A DNA stretch of 10,024 bases. Source: Calditrichota bacterium. Lineage in GTDB: Bacteria; Calditrichota; Calditrichia; RBG-13-44-9. The position numbers were made by a program, and so were the translations under genes. Location of the stretch: positions 1 through 10,024 of the forward strand of contig JAJRXE010000344.1 in the NCBI GenBank assembly GCA_024276455.1, in the 5' to 3' direction. The notes beneath the pieces are model-generated. The model was given only the letters and a program-made list of their open reading frames with translations. It ran no database searches and was not told the origin of the DNA. This document shows positions 1-6,221 of this stretch, piece after piece (position 1 is the first letter of the stretch; each line of letters begins with the position of its first letter).

Positions 1-1228
1 CAATGAGGCGTTCCACCACGGTTTCGAAAATATCCGGAGTGGCGCCGGCGGCTACCGCCACGCTGCGGGCGTGTAACGTCATATGCCCCCGCTGAATCCC
101 TTCGGTGACCAGCGCTCGTAAAGCGGCCAGGTTTTGGGCCAATCCCACGGCGCCCATCACCTCGGCTAACTCGCGGGCCGAGCGAATTCCCATCATCTGG
201 TGCAGGGTTGCCACGGTGGGATTCGATTGCAACGGGCCTCCCACGGTACCTACCTTCAGGGGAATCTCCAGACTGCCTACCAGGTTGCCTTCTTCGTCTT
301 TGTCCCAGTGGGTCAGGGCGGTGTAGCTTCCGCCCCGGGCGGCGTAAGCATGGGCCGCCGCCTCAATGGCGCGCCAATCGTTCCCGGTGGCAATGGCAAC
401 CGGGTCAATTCCGTTCATGATGCCTTTGTTGTGAGTGGCCGCCCGGTAGGGGTCGATAATAGCGAATTCGTTCGCCAGAATAATGCCGTCCCGGACTTCT
501 TCTCCGGAATACCCTTTCCCTTTCAGTAAATCCACAGGAATCTTGCAGGTGGCGTGCACCATGGACTGATCGGTAAGATTGGAGAGAATGCGCAGGAAAA
601 CTTTCCCGCCGGTGATTTTTTCGATCAGGGTGGCCACCCCTTCGCACATGGAGTTTACCAGATTGGCACCCATGGCATCGCGGGTGTCCACCAACAGGTG
701 AACGATGACCATATCGCCGTCGCGGGAAGGGCGGGGAAGAATGCGTACTTCCACGTCCCGGGCGCCCCCGCCACGGGCTTGCATGCGCGGATGCAGGCTG
801 TTAGCCAGGTTCAAAATTTCGTTTTTGTTTTGTAGAATTTTGTTTTGAGCCCGGGCCGGATTTTCCACATCGACCACCTGGATTTGCCCGATGAGGATTG
901 GTTCGGTACTGATGCTGCGGAATCCCCCGGCGTCGCGCACCAGCTTGGAGGCGGAACTAACCGCCGCCACAATGGACGGTTCTTCCACGACCATCGGCAC
1001 CACGTATTCGCGACCGTTCACCAGCATGTTTAATCCCAGGCCAATTGGCAGCCCAAATACCCCGATAACGTTTTCAATCATCTTGTCCGCTTCTTCCGGA
1101 CCAAGCACATTGTCGCCGTTTAAGAAGCGGTAATAGTTCTCTTCGCTCAGTAAATCACGGTCGTACAATAGTCTCAGCCGTTCCGGAATACTGTACTGGT
1201 AAAATTTGGGAATTCTGGATTTTGCCAC
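1..1228 (-). CDS. mvaA: Hydroxymethylglutaryl-CoA reductase, class II (3'-truncated by window edge)
   Basis: HMG-CoA reductase interconverts HMG-CoA and mevalonate with NAD(P)H in the cytoplasm. The 409 visible residues align end to end with the class II (Pseudomonas mevalonii-type, about 428 residues) enzyme, so only a short C-terminal piece is missing. All four catalytic residues are visible: Glu83 in EEPSIVAA, Lys268 in HNKGIMNG, Asp284 in ATGND and His382 in GHMTLHAR. They sit within one position of E83/K267/D283/H381 of P. mevalonii. The DTRDAMGANLVN substrate segment is at 181-192. The start is GTG at 1226-1228: an in-frame TAA lies just upstream, and AGGGG sits 7 bases before it. It is the third gene after mvaD and the phosphomevalonate kinase gene, so it most likely works in biosynthesis, although class II enzymes also include degradative ones. 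The 126-base gap before it holds a terminator-like hairpin, so its expression may be partly separate. Confidence 0.95.
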   Translation of the reverse strand, partial: MAKSRIPKFYQYSIPERLRLLYDRDLLSEENYYRFLNGDNVLGPEEADKMIENVIGVFGLPIGLGLNMLVNGREYVVPMVVEEPSIVAAVSSASKLVRDAGGFRSISTEPILIGQIQVVDVENPARAQNKILQNKNEILNLANSLHPRMQARGGGARDVEVRILPRPSRDGDMVIVHLLVDTRDAMGANLVNSMCEGVATLIEKITGGKVFLRILSNLTDQSMVHATCKIPVDLLKGKGYSGEEVRDGIILANEFAIIDPYRAATHNKGIMNGIDPVAIATGNDWRAIEAAAHAYAARGGSYTALTHWDKDEEGNLVGSLEIPLKVGTVGGPLQSNPTVATLHQMMGIRSARELAEVMGAVGLAQNLAALRALVTEGIQRGHMTLHARSVAVAAGATPDIFETVVERLI

Positions 1229-1271
1229 CTTAATGCCCCTTTACTTTCTTTTTGTTTAATGTCAAAACCAC

Positions 1272-1289
1272 AAAAACCTGCCGTGCAGG
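1272..1289 (-). terminator. Small terminator-like hairpin between the kinase and reductase genes
   Basis: Read on the minus strand, CCTGC-ACG-GCAGG forms a 5-bp, 3-base-loop stem directly followed by TTTTTG. The layout is that of an intrinsic terminator, but the stem is short, so at most it should reduce read-through from the kinase gene into mvaA. Confidence 0.35.
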
Positions 1290-1302
1290 AAGTTGAGAGA
1301 AT

Positions 1303-1315
1303 CTTGAAATTCAAG
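1303..1315. repeat. Perfect inverted repeat CTTGAA-A-TTCAAG in the mvaA leader region
   Basis: The 6+1+6 palindrome lies about 75 bases upstream of the mvaA start, between the kinase stop codon and the terminator-like hairpin. A weak -35/-10-like pair (TTGAAT, 17 bases, AATACT on the minus strand) partly overlaps it, so it could be an operator for an internal promoter. Short AT-rich palindromes also occur by chance. Confidence 0.25.
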
Positions 1316-1354
1316 TATTTTACTTTATTTGGGACGATTCAACCTCATGGCGCT

Positions 1355-2431
1355 TTACAGAACCTGCAGCGTAACTCCCTGTTGTTCGACCGATAAATTA
1401 ATAACGGAAAAGCCGTTTTCCAAAAGTTTCGCCGAAAGCTCCCGGGCAGCTTGCCCGGATTCACAAAAAGCAATTCCCAGGTCGCCCCCGCCGGCACCGG
1501 AAGGTTTGTACACCCCGCCGCTTGAATGCACCAGGTCGGCAATTCGGCGATGCACCTCAGACACAATGTCGGCGCCGCTGTCTGCCCCGAGTCGCTCCAG
1601 CCGCCGGCAATATTTTTCCACCGTCTCTAAAAATTCGGGGATTTGCCCTGCAGCAAACGCCCGGCAGCCTGCTTCGGACAAACGGGAAAGCTCATCAAAA
1701 TGTTCCCGGAAGCGTTTCGGACTAACCCGACGCAGACGGTTGACTTTGCCCACCAGTTCCGTGGTGGAGGCAGAGTGCCCGCTCCAGACGGGAATCATTT
1801 GCAGGCTTGGGGGCCACGTTAAGGGGACAGCCCGGAGCTCGTCCGGACGATCGGGCGGCGGAGATTGAAAGCGCAGAATCCCGCCCTGCACGCTGGCGGC
1901 CACGTCGATGCCGCTGCCAACCTTGCCCTGCGCCAGTCGATGGATCTCCATGGCATACCTGAACAGGCGGGCGGGCTCCGGGAACTTGCCGGTTACCGCC
2001 TGTAACAGCGCCGCCAGCAGCGCCACGGTAATGGCGGCACTGGAGCCCAGACCCAGTTTCCGGCGTTCGTCTTCCTCGTTCCAGAAAAAGTCGTCCGTGT
2101 CCAGCTGAAGAAACCCTCCGGAAAGTTGTCGCCTGCCACCCAGAATGTGCCCGCCCAGGTAATTCAAAGTCGTTACTGCAAAGTGCAATTTTTCCCGCTG
2201 TGCGGGGCTGACACCGTCCGGGAAGCGCCAGCCGCTTGATCCGTCGGGTTGCAAACAAATTCGCTCGATTCCCAGCGTGGGTGCGGTCACGCAGAGTTCC
2301 GTTCGAGACTCGACCCGGTAGATGACCCGGGCGTAACGGTTCACGGCGGCCACCAGAGCCGGAGCGCCTTCCAGCACGGAGTATTCTCCCAGCAGAATGA
2401 GTTTCCCCGGCGCGCTGGCAACGATTTTCAT
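1355..2431 (-). CDS. mvaK2: Phosphomevalonate kinase (ERG8-type GHMP kinase)
   Basis: Phosphorylates 5-phosphomevalonate to 5-diphosphomevalonate with ATP, in the cytoplasm. The 358-residue protein shows the three GHMP-kinase motifs: APGKLILLGEYSVLEG at residues 7-22, the phosphate-binding loop KLGLGSSAA at 125-133, and KPSGAGGGD at 309-317. GEYSV (instead of the GEHAV usual in mevalonate kinase), the AQGKVGSGIDVAAS segment at 168-180 with Asp176, and the GAGGGD ending all point to phosphomevalonate kinase rather than mevalonate kinase. The ATG overlaps the mvaD stop codon (ATGA), and GAGG lies 7 bases upstream, so translation is probably coupled to mvaD. The reading frame stays open far upstream of this ATG, but that part is only antisense-frame translation of mvaD. 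Its product is the substrate of the neighbouring MvaD. Confidence 0.92.
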   Translation of the reverse strand: MKIVASAPGKLILLGEYSVLEGAPALVAAVNRYARVIYRVESRTELCVTAPTLGIERICLQPDGSSGWRFPDGVSPAQREKLHFAVTTLNYLGGHILGGRRQLSGGFLQLDTDDFFWNEEDERRKLGLGSSAAITVALLAALLQAVTGKFPEPARLFRYAMEIHRLAQGKVGSGIDVAASVQGGILRFQSPPPDRPDELRAVPLTWPPSLQMIPVWSGHSASTTELVGKVNRLRRVSPKRFREHFDELSRLSEAGCRAFAAGQIPEFLETVEKYCRRLERLGADSGADIVSEVHRRIADLVHSSGGVYKPSGAGGGDLGIAFCESGQAARELSAKLLENGFSVINLSVEQQGVTLQVL

Positions 2432-3414
2432 GCCGATTCCTCGATTAAGTGGGCAGCGGGACCGGGCGAGGTTTCCAATACGCGTTGGACCCCCGGAAAG
2501 CCGGACAGAAAATCCCGGACTGCAGAAACGTTTTCCGGTAAACACAGCACTTTTACCTGGGGGCCGGCGTCGATGGTGAAGTACGCTTCCAGGCCGCTTT
2601 TGCGTTGTTCCCGTACTGCCTGGAGGAGCTCCACCGTGGTGCCGTTCCAGTACACAATTCCGGGCCGGGCGCTCATGGCCAGGGCGTGCATTTTCAGGCA
2701 ACTGAATTCTGCCAGCTCGCCCACCTTGCTGAAATCGCGGGCCAGAATGGCGGCCCGCATTTCGGCCAGATCGGCTTCCGAGGAGCGAACCCATTCCGAA
2801 TAATAGGGTGAGGTGTGCGCGGTGTGTTCCATCCCCGCAGTGGAGCCCAGCGGTTTTTCCCCCTCGTCGGTAATGGCAATGAGCAGGCGTAAATCCCAGA
2901 AATGGTCGTCCGCTAAGGGCTCCGCGTAGGCGTCCTGTCCGTCGGAACGGGTACCGCGGTGCATTTCTACAAAACCACCGAAGATGGAGCGCGCGGCGGA
3001 GCCGGAACCCTGGCGAGCCAGGATGGACAATTCCCGGGGAGGCAAAGTGAGTCCAGCCGCCCGGGTTCCCGCCAGTGCCAGGGCGGCAAAAGCCGAAGCC
3101 GAAGACGCCAACCCGGCGCCGGTGGGGAAGTTGTTGCGGCTGATCACCCGGGCCGCCTGTTTTATTCCCGCCTGAGTGCGAATTAAATCCAGAAAGCGAC
3201 TGACTCGCCCGGTTTGCTCCGGGGTGGCGGGGCGGTCGTTTAAAATCAGCTCGTCGGTGGTCAATTCAGAAGTGAACTCCACCGCCGTCTCGGTGAACAA
3301 TTCCCGCAGGGTGAGGGAAATGGACCCCACCGAGGGCAAATTTAATTCCCGATCTCGTTTTCCCCAGTATTTCACCAGCGCAATATTCGCATGGGCACGC
3401 GCAGTGGCTTTCAT
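2428..3414 (-). CDS. mvaD: Diphosphomevalonate decarboxylase
   Basis: Catalyses ATP-dependent phosphorylation and decarboxylation of mevalonate 5-diphosphate to isopentenyl diphosphate, the last step of the mevalonate pathway. The 328-residue protein has the family hallmarks: NIALVKYWGKRD at 10-21, the ATP loop NFPTGAGLASSASAFAAL at 95-112, GSGSAARSIFGGFVE at 136-150 including the conserved Arg142 region, and FTIDAGP with the catalytic Asp at 282. Length matches the family (about 320-340). I chose the ATG at 3412-3414 because the protein then begins a few residues before the conserved ARAHANIA segment and AGAGG lies 8 bases upstream. A TTG at 3439-3441 in the same frame, also preceded by GGAG, would add nine residues and cannot be excluded. 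It is the first gene of the operon and overlaps the kinase gene by 4 bases. Confidence 0.94.
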   Translation of the reverse strand: MKATARAHANIALVKYWGKRDRELNLPSVGSISLTLRELFTETAVEFTSELTTDELILNDRPATPEQTGRVSRFLDLIRTQAGIKQAARVISRNNFPTGAGLASSASAFAALALAGTRAAGLTLPPRELSILARQGSGSAARSIFGGFVEMHRGTRSDGQDAYAEPLADDHFWDLRLLIAITDEGEKPLGSTAGMEHTAHTSPYYSEWVRSSEADLAEMRAAILARDFSKVGELAEFSCLKMHALAMSARPGIVYWNGTTVELLQAVREQRKSGLEAYFTIDAGPQVKVLCLPENVSAVRDFLSGFPGVQRVLETSPGPAAHLIEESA

Positions 3415-3623
3415 CTTCTGATCCTCTGCCAATGGGCTCAATCCGCTAACTCCGTTTCCAGTCGCTTACAGCGACGGTTAAATATCATAAAATAAAGCGA
3501 TATTTGCAACCGGGAAGCAAGAAGTTTGCGAAAGAATGGCTCTGCGCCGGAGGCAAACGCTTTTTTTGAGGTTGAAAAATGCTCCCGTTTGCGGGAAAAC
3601 AATTGTATTTGTAATGGTTTAAA
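3415..3623 (-). promoter_or_regulatory. Long 5' leader of the mevalonate operon with two small hairpins
   Basis: If the minus-strand promoter at 3630-3658 is correct, the mvaD message carries about 210 untranslated bases. Near its 5' end is TCCCG-CAAA-CGGGA (3583-3596), followed by a T run (3575-3579). Near its 3' end is GTCGCT-GTA-AGCGAC (3461-3475), about 45 bases before the start. Either could be an attenuator or stability element. Both stems are short and I recognise no known riboswitch. Confidence 0.3.
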
Positions 3624-3637
3624 AGACATACTATATT
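3609..3637 (+). promoter_or_regulatory. Sigma-70-like promoter for the duplicated-domain lipoprotein
   Basis: TTGTAA (3609-3614) is separated by exactly 17 bases from TATATT (3632-3637). The predicted start of transcription is near 3644, about 30 bases before the ATG at 3674. It shares its -10 bases with the opposing minus-strand promoter. Confidence 0.5.
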
Positions 3638-3658
3638 GAATTACTTATTGGCTAACAA
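3630..3658 (-). promoter_or_regulatory. Sigma-70-like promoter for the mevalonate operon
   Basis: Read on the minus strand, TTGTTA (3653-3658) is separated by exactly 17 bases from TATAGT (3630-3635). The predicted transcription start is near 3623. The -10 overlaps that of the plus-strand promoter, so the two RNA polymerase footprints cannot be occupied together. Confidence 0.5.
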
Positions 3659-3673
3659 AGAGGAGACTTAATC

Positions 3674-4273
3674 ATGAAATGGATAAAATTGAAACCGTTG
3701 TTTCTAATTTTTTTAATGGCAGCGGTTGTGGTGAGTTGTAGTAAGGGAGAGAAATCCGCTCAAACTCAGGAAGCCAAGGTAGCGGTCAATAAACCCCTGG
3801 TTACTCGAAGTTCCACGGTGACTTTGAACGCCACCATCGAAGCGGTGGATCTGCAGAATCGAACGTTTACTTTGAAGGATGAATCCGGCAACACTCAGGT
3901 TCTCAAAGTAAAAAATCCGGACGTACCGCTGGAAAAACTGAAAGCGGGAATGCCGGTGCAAATGACGATTTCTCAGAAAGAACTGTATTACGTGTCTGCT
4001 CCGGGTGCCGAGACTCCCGCCGACGAAAAAATTGCGGATGTGAAGAGCACGGAAGGGACCGAAGGACAGGTGATTTCGATTACCAAGACTCAGACCCAGA
4101 CCTTTACCGTCCAGTCGGTGGATGTGGAGAAACGAATGATTACTCTGGCTGGTGAAGACGGCAGTCCTTTTGAGCTGCAAGTGCAACCGGATGTGGCCAA
4201 TCTGGATAAGCTGAAAGCAGGGGACAAGATTGTCGATAAGTCCATCCAGGTGGTCACCGTCAGTTTCAAATAA
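3674..4273 (+). CDS. Lipoprotein with two tandem copies of a small beta-rich domain
   Basis: I do not recognise a named family. The 199-residue protein starts with a lipoprotein signal peptide: basic MKWIKLK, a hydrophobic core, and VVSC with Cys22 as the lipidated residue. Two similar units follow a short linker. Residues 50-105 read as TLNATIEAVDLQNRTFTLKDE ... LEKLKAGMPVQMTI, and residues 142-199 as TFTVQSVDVEKRMITLAGEDG ... LDKLKAGDKI. The pattern 'V-x-x-V-D-x-x-x-R-x-x-T-L', then a Gly turn, then 'L-x-K-L-K-A-G' recalls small beta-barrel domains of the DUF5666 type, but this is a resemblance only. A strong Shine-Dalgarno (GAGGAG) lies 8 bases before the ATG. Expected location is the periplasmic face of a membrane. 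It may be cotranscribed with the DoxX gene 190 bases downstream, since no clear terminator lies between. Confidence 0.85.
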   Translation: MKWIKLKPLFLIFLMAAVVVSCSKGEKSAQTQEAKVAVNKPLVTRSSTVTLNATIEAVDLQNRTFTLKDESGNTQVLKVKNPDVPLEKLKAGMPVQMTISQKELYYVSAPGAETPADEKIADVKSTEGTEGQVISITKTQTQTFTVQSVDVEKRMITLAGEDGSPFELQVQPDVANLDKLKAGDKIVDKSIQVVTVSFK

Positions 4274-4463
4274 ACCTTTGTTCAGTCGTCATTCCCCTTC
4301 CAGTTGAACCAGAATTCAATCGGGAGAGGAATCTTTTGGGGTGGATTGGTTCCCCAGCTGTTTCCAGTTAATCGAAACATGAATTGTTTACCCGGGATAA
4401 ATGAAACGTTGAAGTTGATATCCGGGGATAATAAATTGGGCAATACGAAAACGGGGAGATTAA

Positions 4464-4886
4464 GTGGTGAATAAAAATACCTTGCTGTTCGGCCGGATCT
4501 TCATTTCCCTGGTGTTTGTCGTTTCAGCCGTCCGGCTTTTGCTTAATTTCAAGGTTTCCGCCTTAAGCCTGGTTAAAATGGGTATTCCGCTTTCGGAAGT
4601 TGTATTAGCGATAGGGATTGCGGTTCAAATTGTGTTTGGTCTGTTTTTAATTTTGGGTTACAAAACGCGTTTAACCGCCATGAGTTTGATTGCTTTCCTG
4701 GTTCTGGCCAACTTGATTTACCACCGGGATTTAACCAACATTTACAATCAGCTACAGGTTACCAAAGATATCGCTATTATTGGTGGTTTGCTTTATGTTT
4801 ACCTGTACGGGCCGGGCGAGACAAGTCTGGATGCCCGGAGCGCCCCCCCACCGCCAACTCGTTCCGGGAAAAAGAAAAAGAAGTAA
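4464..4886 (+). CDS. DoxX-family membrane protein
   Basis: The 140-residue protein has four predicted membrane helices at about residues 7-28, 43-64, 69-86 and 100-116. It carries DoxX-family features: an N-terminal FGRIFISLVFVVSA helix, the 'KMGIP' segment near 38-42, 'LILGYKTRLTA' between helices 2 and 3, and the closing 'YGPGETSLD'. DoxX proteins are small inner-membrane proteins with varied, mostly unproven roles, so no specific function is claimed. The C-terminus is unusual: a Pro/Arg stretch ends in KKKKK, presumably cytoplasmic. Two adjacent GTG codons (4464 and 4467) could be the start. GGAG at 4455-4458 is 5 bases from the first and 8 from the second, so the second fits as well or better. 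The 190-base gap upstream has only an imperfect hairpin (arms 4391-4398 and 4420-4427) and no convincing promoter. Confidence 0.85.
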   Translation: MVNKNTLLFGRIFISLVFVVSAVRLLLNFKVSALSLVKMGIPLSEVVLAIGIAVQIVFGLFLILGYKTRLTAMSLIAFLVLANLIYHRDLTNIYNQLQVTKDIAIIGGLLYVYLYGPGETSLDARSAPPPPTRSGKKKKK

Positions 4887-4937
4887 GCACGGAACGACTT
4901 CGCCGCTTTTCCGCCCTGTTAGGTTCTGATTTCGCTG

Positions 4938-4976
4938 CAAAATAAACAACGCCCCGCCGGGTAGAGCGGAGCGTTG
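4938..4976 (-). terminator. Intrinsic terminator of the Asp/His-tail lipoprotein gene
   Basis: An 11-bp stem (arms 4947-4957 and 4966-4976, 8-base loop) is followed on the minus strand by TTTATTTTG. One internal pair is G-U on the minus-strand RNA but a C-A mismatch on the plus strand. The T tract is also on the minus side, so it is oriented for the gene ending at 5025. It may also slow transcription arriving from the convergent DoxX gene. Confidence 0.75.
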
Positions 4977-5024
4977 CGCTTCATGGGGGAGGGAGGGGGT
5001 AATGATGGGAGCTAAATTTCCTGC

Positions 5025-5777
5025 CTAATCGTCATCGTGTCCGTTGCCATGATCATCATCGTGGTCTCTTTCGCCGTCGTGATCTTTATCTTCAAAGATG
5101 TCAATCGAACGTTTAATATTCTGTTCGATGACATGCTTGTTTTCCGGTAAACGGGGATCCAGAAAATTGCCATTGGCATCCACAAACCAGTTGTCCATGT
5201 TAATGGTCAGCACAATGCTGGTGGAAGTGGTGGTTTCGTCGATGACCAGCGGCGGGTCGAACTTTTGCTCTTGCTCAAACTCCATGGCGCTGGCAAATTC
5301 AAATGTGGCGCTGGAGTCGTTGTCCACGAAGCCTTTGACTAAAAGGCTACGGTTCTGCAGTTCCGGGTAAGTGTCGAAAATGGTACCGTCTTCCGGTTTC
5401 AGCTTTTTTATTTCCACCTCCAGCTCTTTGTAACTGCCGGGCGGTACGGTAAGGGTGGCAATTTCGTGGAGGTCGGTGCCGGTCATTAAATCCTGCACGA
5501 AGGGTTGTTTAAATTTAAAATCCATGGTGTCGCCAACACTGCTCTCCAGTTTCACTTTTTTGATGACGATTCGAACGTTGGTAATGGTGGCTCGGGAAAC
5601 AGCAGCCGTTTTTGCTAATCCCGTGCTGGCGGCGGCGCTTGGCGTGCTTACCCCTTTAACGCTCAGGGTGATTGTACCGCTGTCTGCGGTGGGGGAACTG
5701 GGATTATTGCTGCAACCGATCAAAACCAGCATTGCCACGGCGACCCCGGCGGTCATTATTTTACGAATTGATTGCAT
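5025..5777 (-). CDS. Lipoprotein, DUF4382-like, with an Asp/His-rich calcium-loop-like tail
   Basis: The 250-residue protein has a lipoprotein signal (LIGC, Cys22) followed by a Ser/Thr/Pro/Ala-rich linker to about residue 60. The middle (ITLSVKG ... ITNVRIVIKKVKLES ... VPPGSYKELEVEIKKL) resembles DUF4382-type exported beta-sandwich proteins. The match is by pattern only. The C-terminus (residues 230-250) is almost all Asp, His and Gly, and includes DKDHDGERD at 230-238, which fits the DxDxDG calcium-binding loop, followed by HDDDHGNGHDDD. Metal binding at the cell surface or in the periplasm is therefore likely, though not shown. The start is firm: AAGGAGG lies 7 bases before the ATG. The gene stands alone, with a sigma-54-type promoter about 55 bases upstream and a terminator after it, so it is probably induced by a specific activator. 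No partner enzyme is adjacent. Confidence 0.85.
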   Translation of the reverse strand: MQSIRKIMTAGVAVAMLVLIGCSNNPSSPTADSGTITLSVKGVSTPSAAASTGLAKTAAVSRATITNVRIVIKKVKLESSVGDTMDFKFKQPFVQDLMTGTDLHEIATLTVPPGSYKELEVEIKKLKPEDGTIFDTYPELQNRSLLVKGFVDNDSSATFEFASAMEFEQEQKFDPPLVIDETTTSTSIVLTINMDNWFVDANGNFLDPRLPENKHVIEQNIKRSIDIFEDKDHDGERDHDDDHGNGHDDD

Positions 5778-5832
5778 TCTTTTACCTCCTTCTATTTGAA
5801 AATCGCTTTAATTCAATCCTGCTTTATAGAAT

Positions 5833-5848
5833 AGCAAGCATGGTGCCA
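5833..5848 (-). promoter_or_regulatory. Sigma-54 (-24/-12) promoter
   Basis: The minus strand reads TGGCAC-CATGC-TTGCT. It matches the sigma-54 consensus TGGCAC-N5-TTGC(A/T) at every fixed position and has the invariant GG and GC ten bases apart. It lies 56 bases upstream of the lipoprotein ATG, with a predicted transcription start near 5822. Confidence 0.75.
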
Positions 5849-5856
5849 AAAGAAAA

Positions 5857-5877
5857 ATGTTGTTGCAACATGTTGTT
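5857..5877. promoter_or_regulatory. Overlapping palindromes upstream of the sigma-54 promoter
   Basis: Two perfect 10-base palindromes overlap: TGTTGCAACA (5861-5870) and CAACATGTTG (5866-5875). ATGTTGTT is also directly repeated at 5857-5864 and 5870-5877. Alternating TGTTG/CAACA half-sites beginning about 10 bases beyond the -24 element suggest binding of a dimeric regulator. The position is closer than usual for a sigma-54 enhancer site. Confidence 0.45.
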
Positions 5878-6116
5878 ACCAATGGGGTTAAATAAAATTT
5901 TCGGCCGGGTGGACTCTGAAAGGGAACGACGTTGGTTGCACAGAAGTGCGAATGCTTTGCACGGTGGGGGTCCGGAAAAACGGTCCGTTGGTCTTTCGAT
6001 TTCCCGGGGAGTCTGGAAAGAAAAAGGAAAATTCGCTTGAAACTGTTTGATTTTTTGATTTGATTCCGGAAAGGGAGTGCCGCACGCCAGGGTGGTGGTG
6101 CGGTTGAACACCATGA
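5878..6116. other. Non-coding region between the sigma-54 promoter and the fluoride riboswitch
   Basis: I see no credible gene here: the open frames lack ribosome binding sites and recognisable domains. A hairpin with arms CCGCAC (6080-6085) and GTGCGG (6098-6103) lies just before the riboswitch. The T-rich stretch at 6037-6065 contains TTGAAA but no good -10, so the crcB promoter is probably somewhere here but not identified. Confidence 0.5.
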
Positions 6117-6120
6117 AAAA

Positions 6121-6192
6121 GGGTGATGGAGTCCACCTGAGACCGGAAATAACGGCGGTAATTCGCGGTGGTTGTTTCCTGATGGCTCCTGT
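6121..6192 (+). ncRNA. Fluoride riboswitch (crcB motif)
   Basis: This RNA binds fluoride with Mg2+ and switches on fluoride-resistance genes. The sequence begins GGGTGATGGAGTCCACC, giving the P1 hairpin (GGTG 6122-6125 with CACC 6134-6137) whose loop holds the pseudoknot strand. A second helix follows: GGAAATAAC (6145-6153) pairs with GTTGTTTCC (6171-6179) through nine pairs including one G-U. Next comes the conserved CTGATGGCTCCTGT. GGAGTC (6128-6133) and GGCTCC (6184-6189) pair fully (one G-U), forming the family's defining pseudoknot. The next gene is crcB, the classic target. No U-tract terminator follows. Instead, CTCCT (6186-6190) can pair with the crcB Shine-Dalgarno GGGAG (6208-6212), so I infer translational control. 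Confidence 0.93.
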
Positions 6193-6221
6193 GAGACTGA
6201 TTCTTTTGGGAGATTTTAAGA

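Noticed and set aside
2432..2794. N-terminal extension of the phosphomevalonate kinase frame by about 120 residues
   Set aside because: The extension is translation of mvaD in another frame, shows no domain, and the family's conserved start (APGKL) begins six residues after the ATG at 2431, which has its own ribosome binding site.
3438..3629. 63-codon minus-strand open frame in the mvaD leader
   Set aside because: It has no ribosome binding site, its ATG lies upstream of the predicted transcription start, and the product (basic, low-complexity) resembles no known family.
3713..4186. 157-codon minus-strand open frame opposite the duplicated-domain lipoprotein
   Set aside because: It is a shadow of the plus-strand gene, which has a signal peptide, lipobox, strong ribosome binding site and internal repeat.
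4331..4427. Hairpin-forming sequences between the lipoprotein and DoxX genes (TGGGG/TCCCCA and CCCGGGAT/ATCCGGGG)
   Set aside because: The stems are short or mismatched and no T run follows, so a terminator cannot be claimed.
5824..6114. Minus-strand open frame of about 96 codons, and an overlapping one at 5888-6136
   Set aside because: Both run antisense into the fluoride riboswitch leader, overlap the sigma-54 region or each other, and show neither a ribosome binding site nor a recognisable domain.
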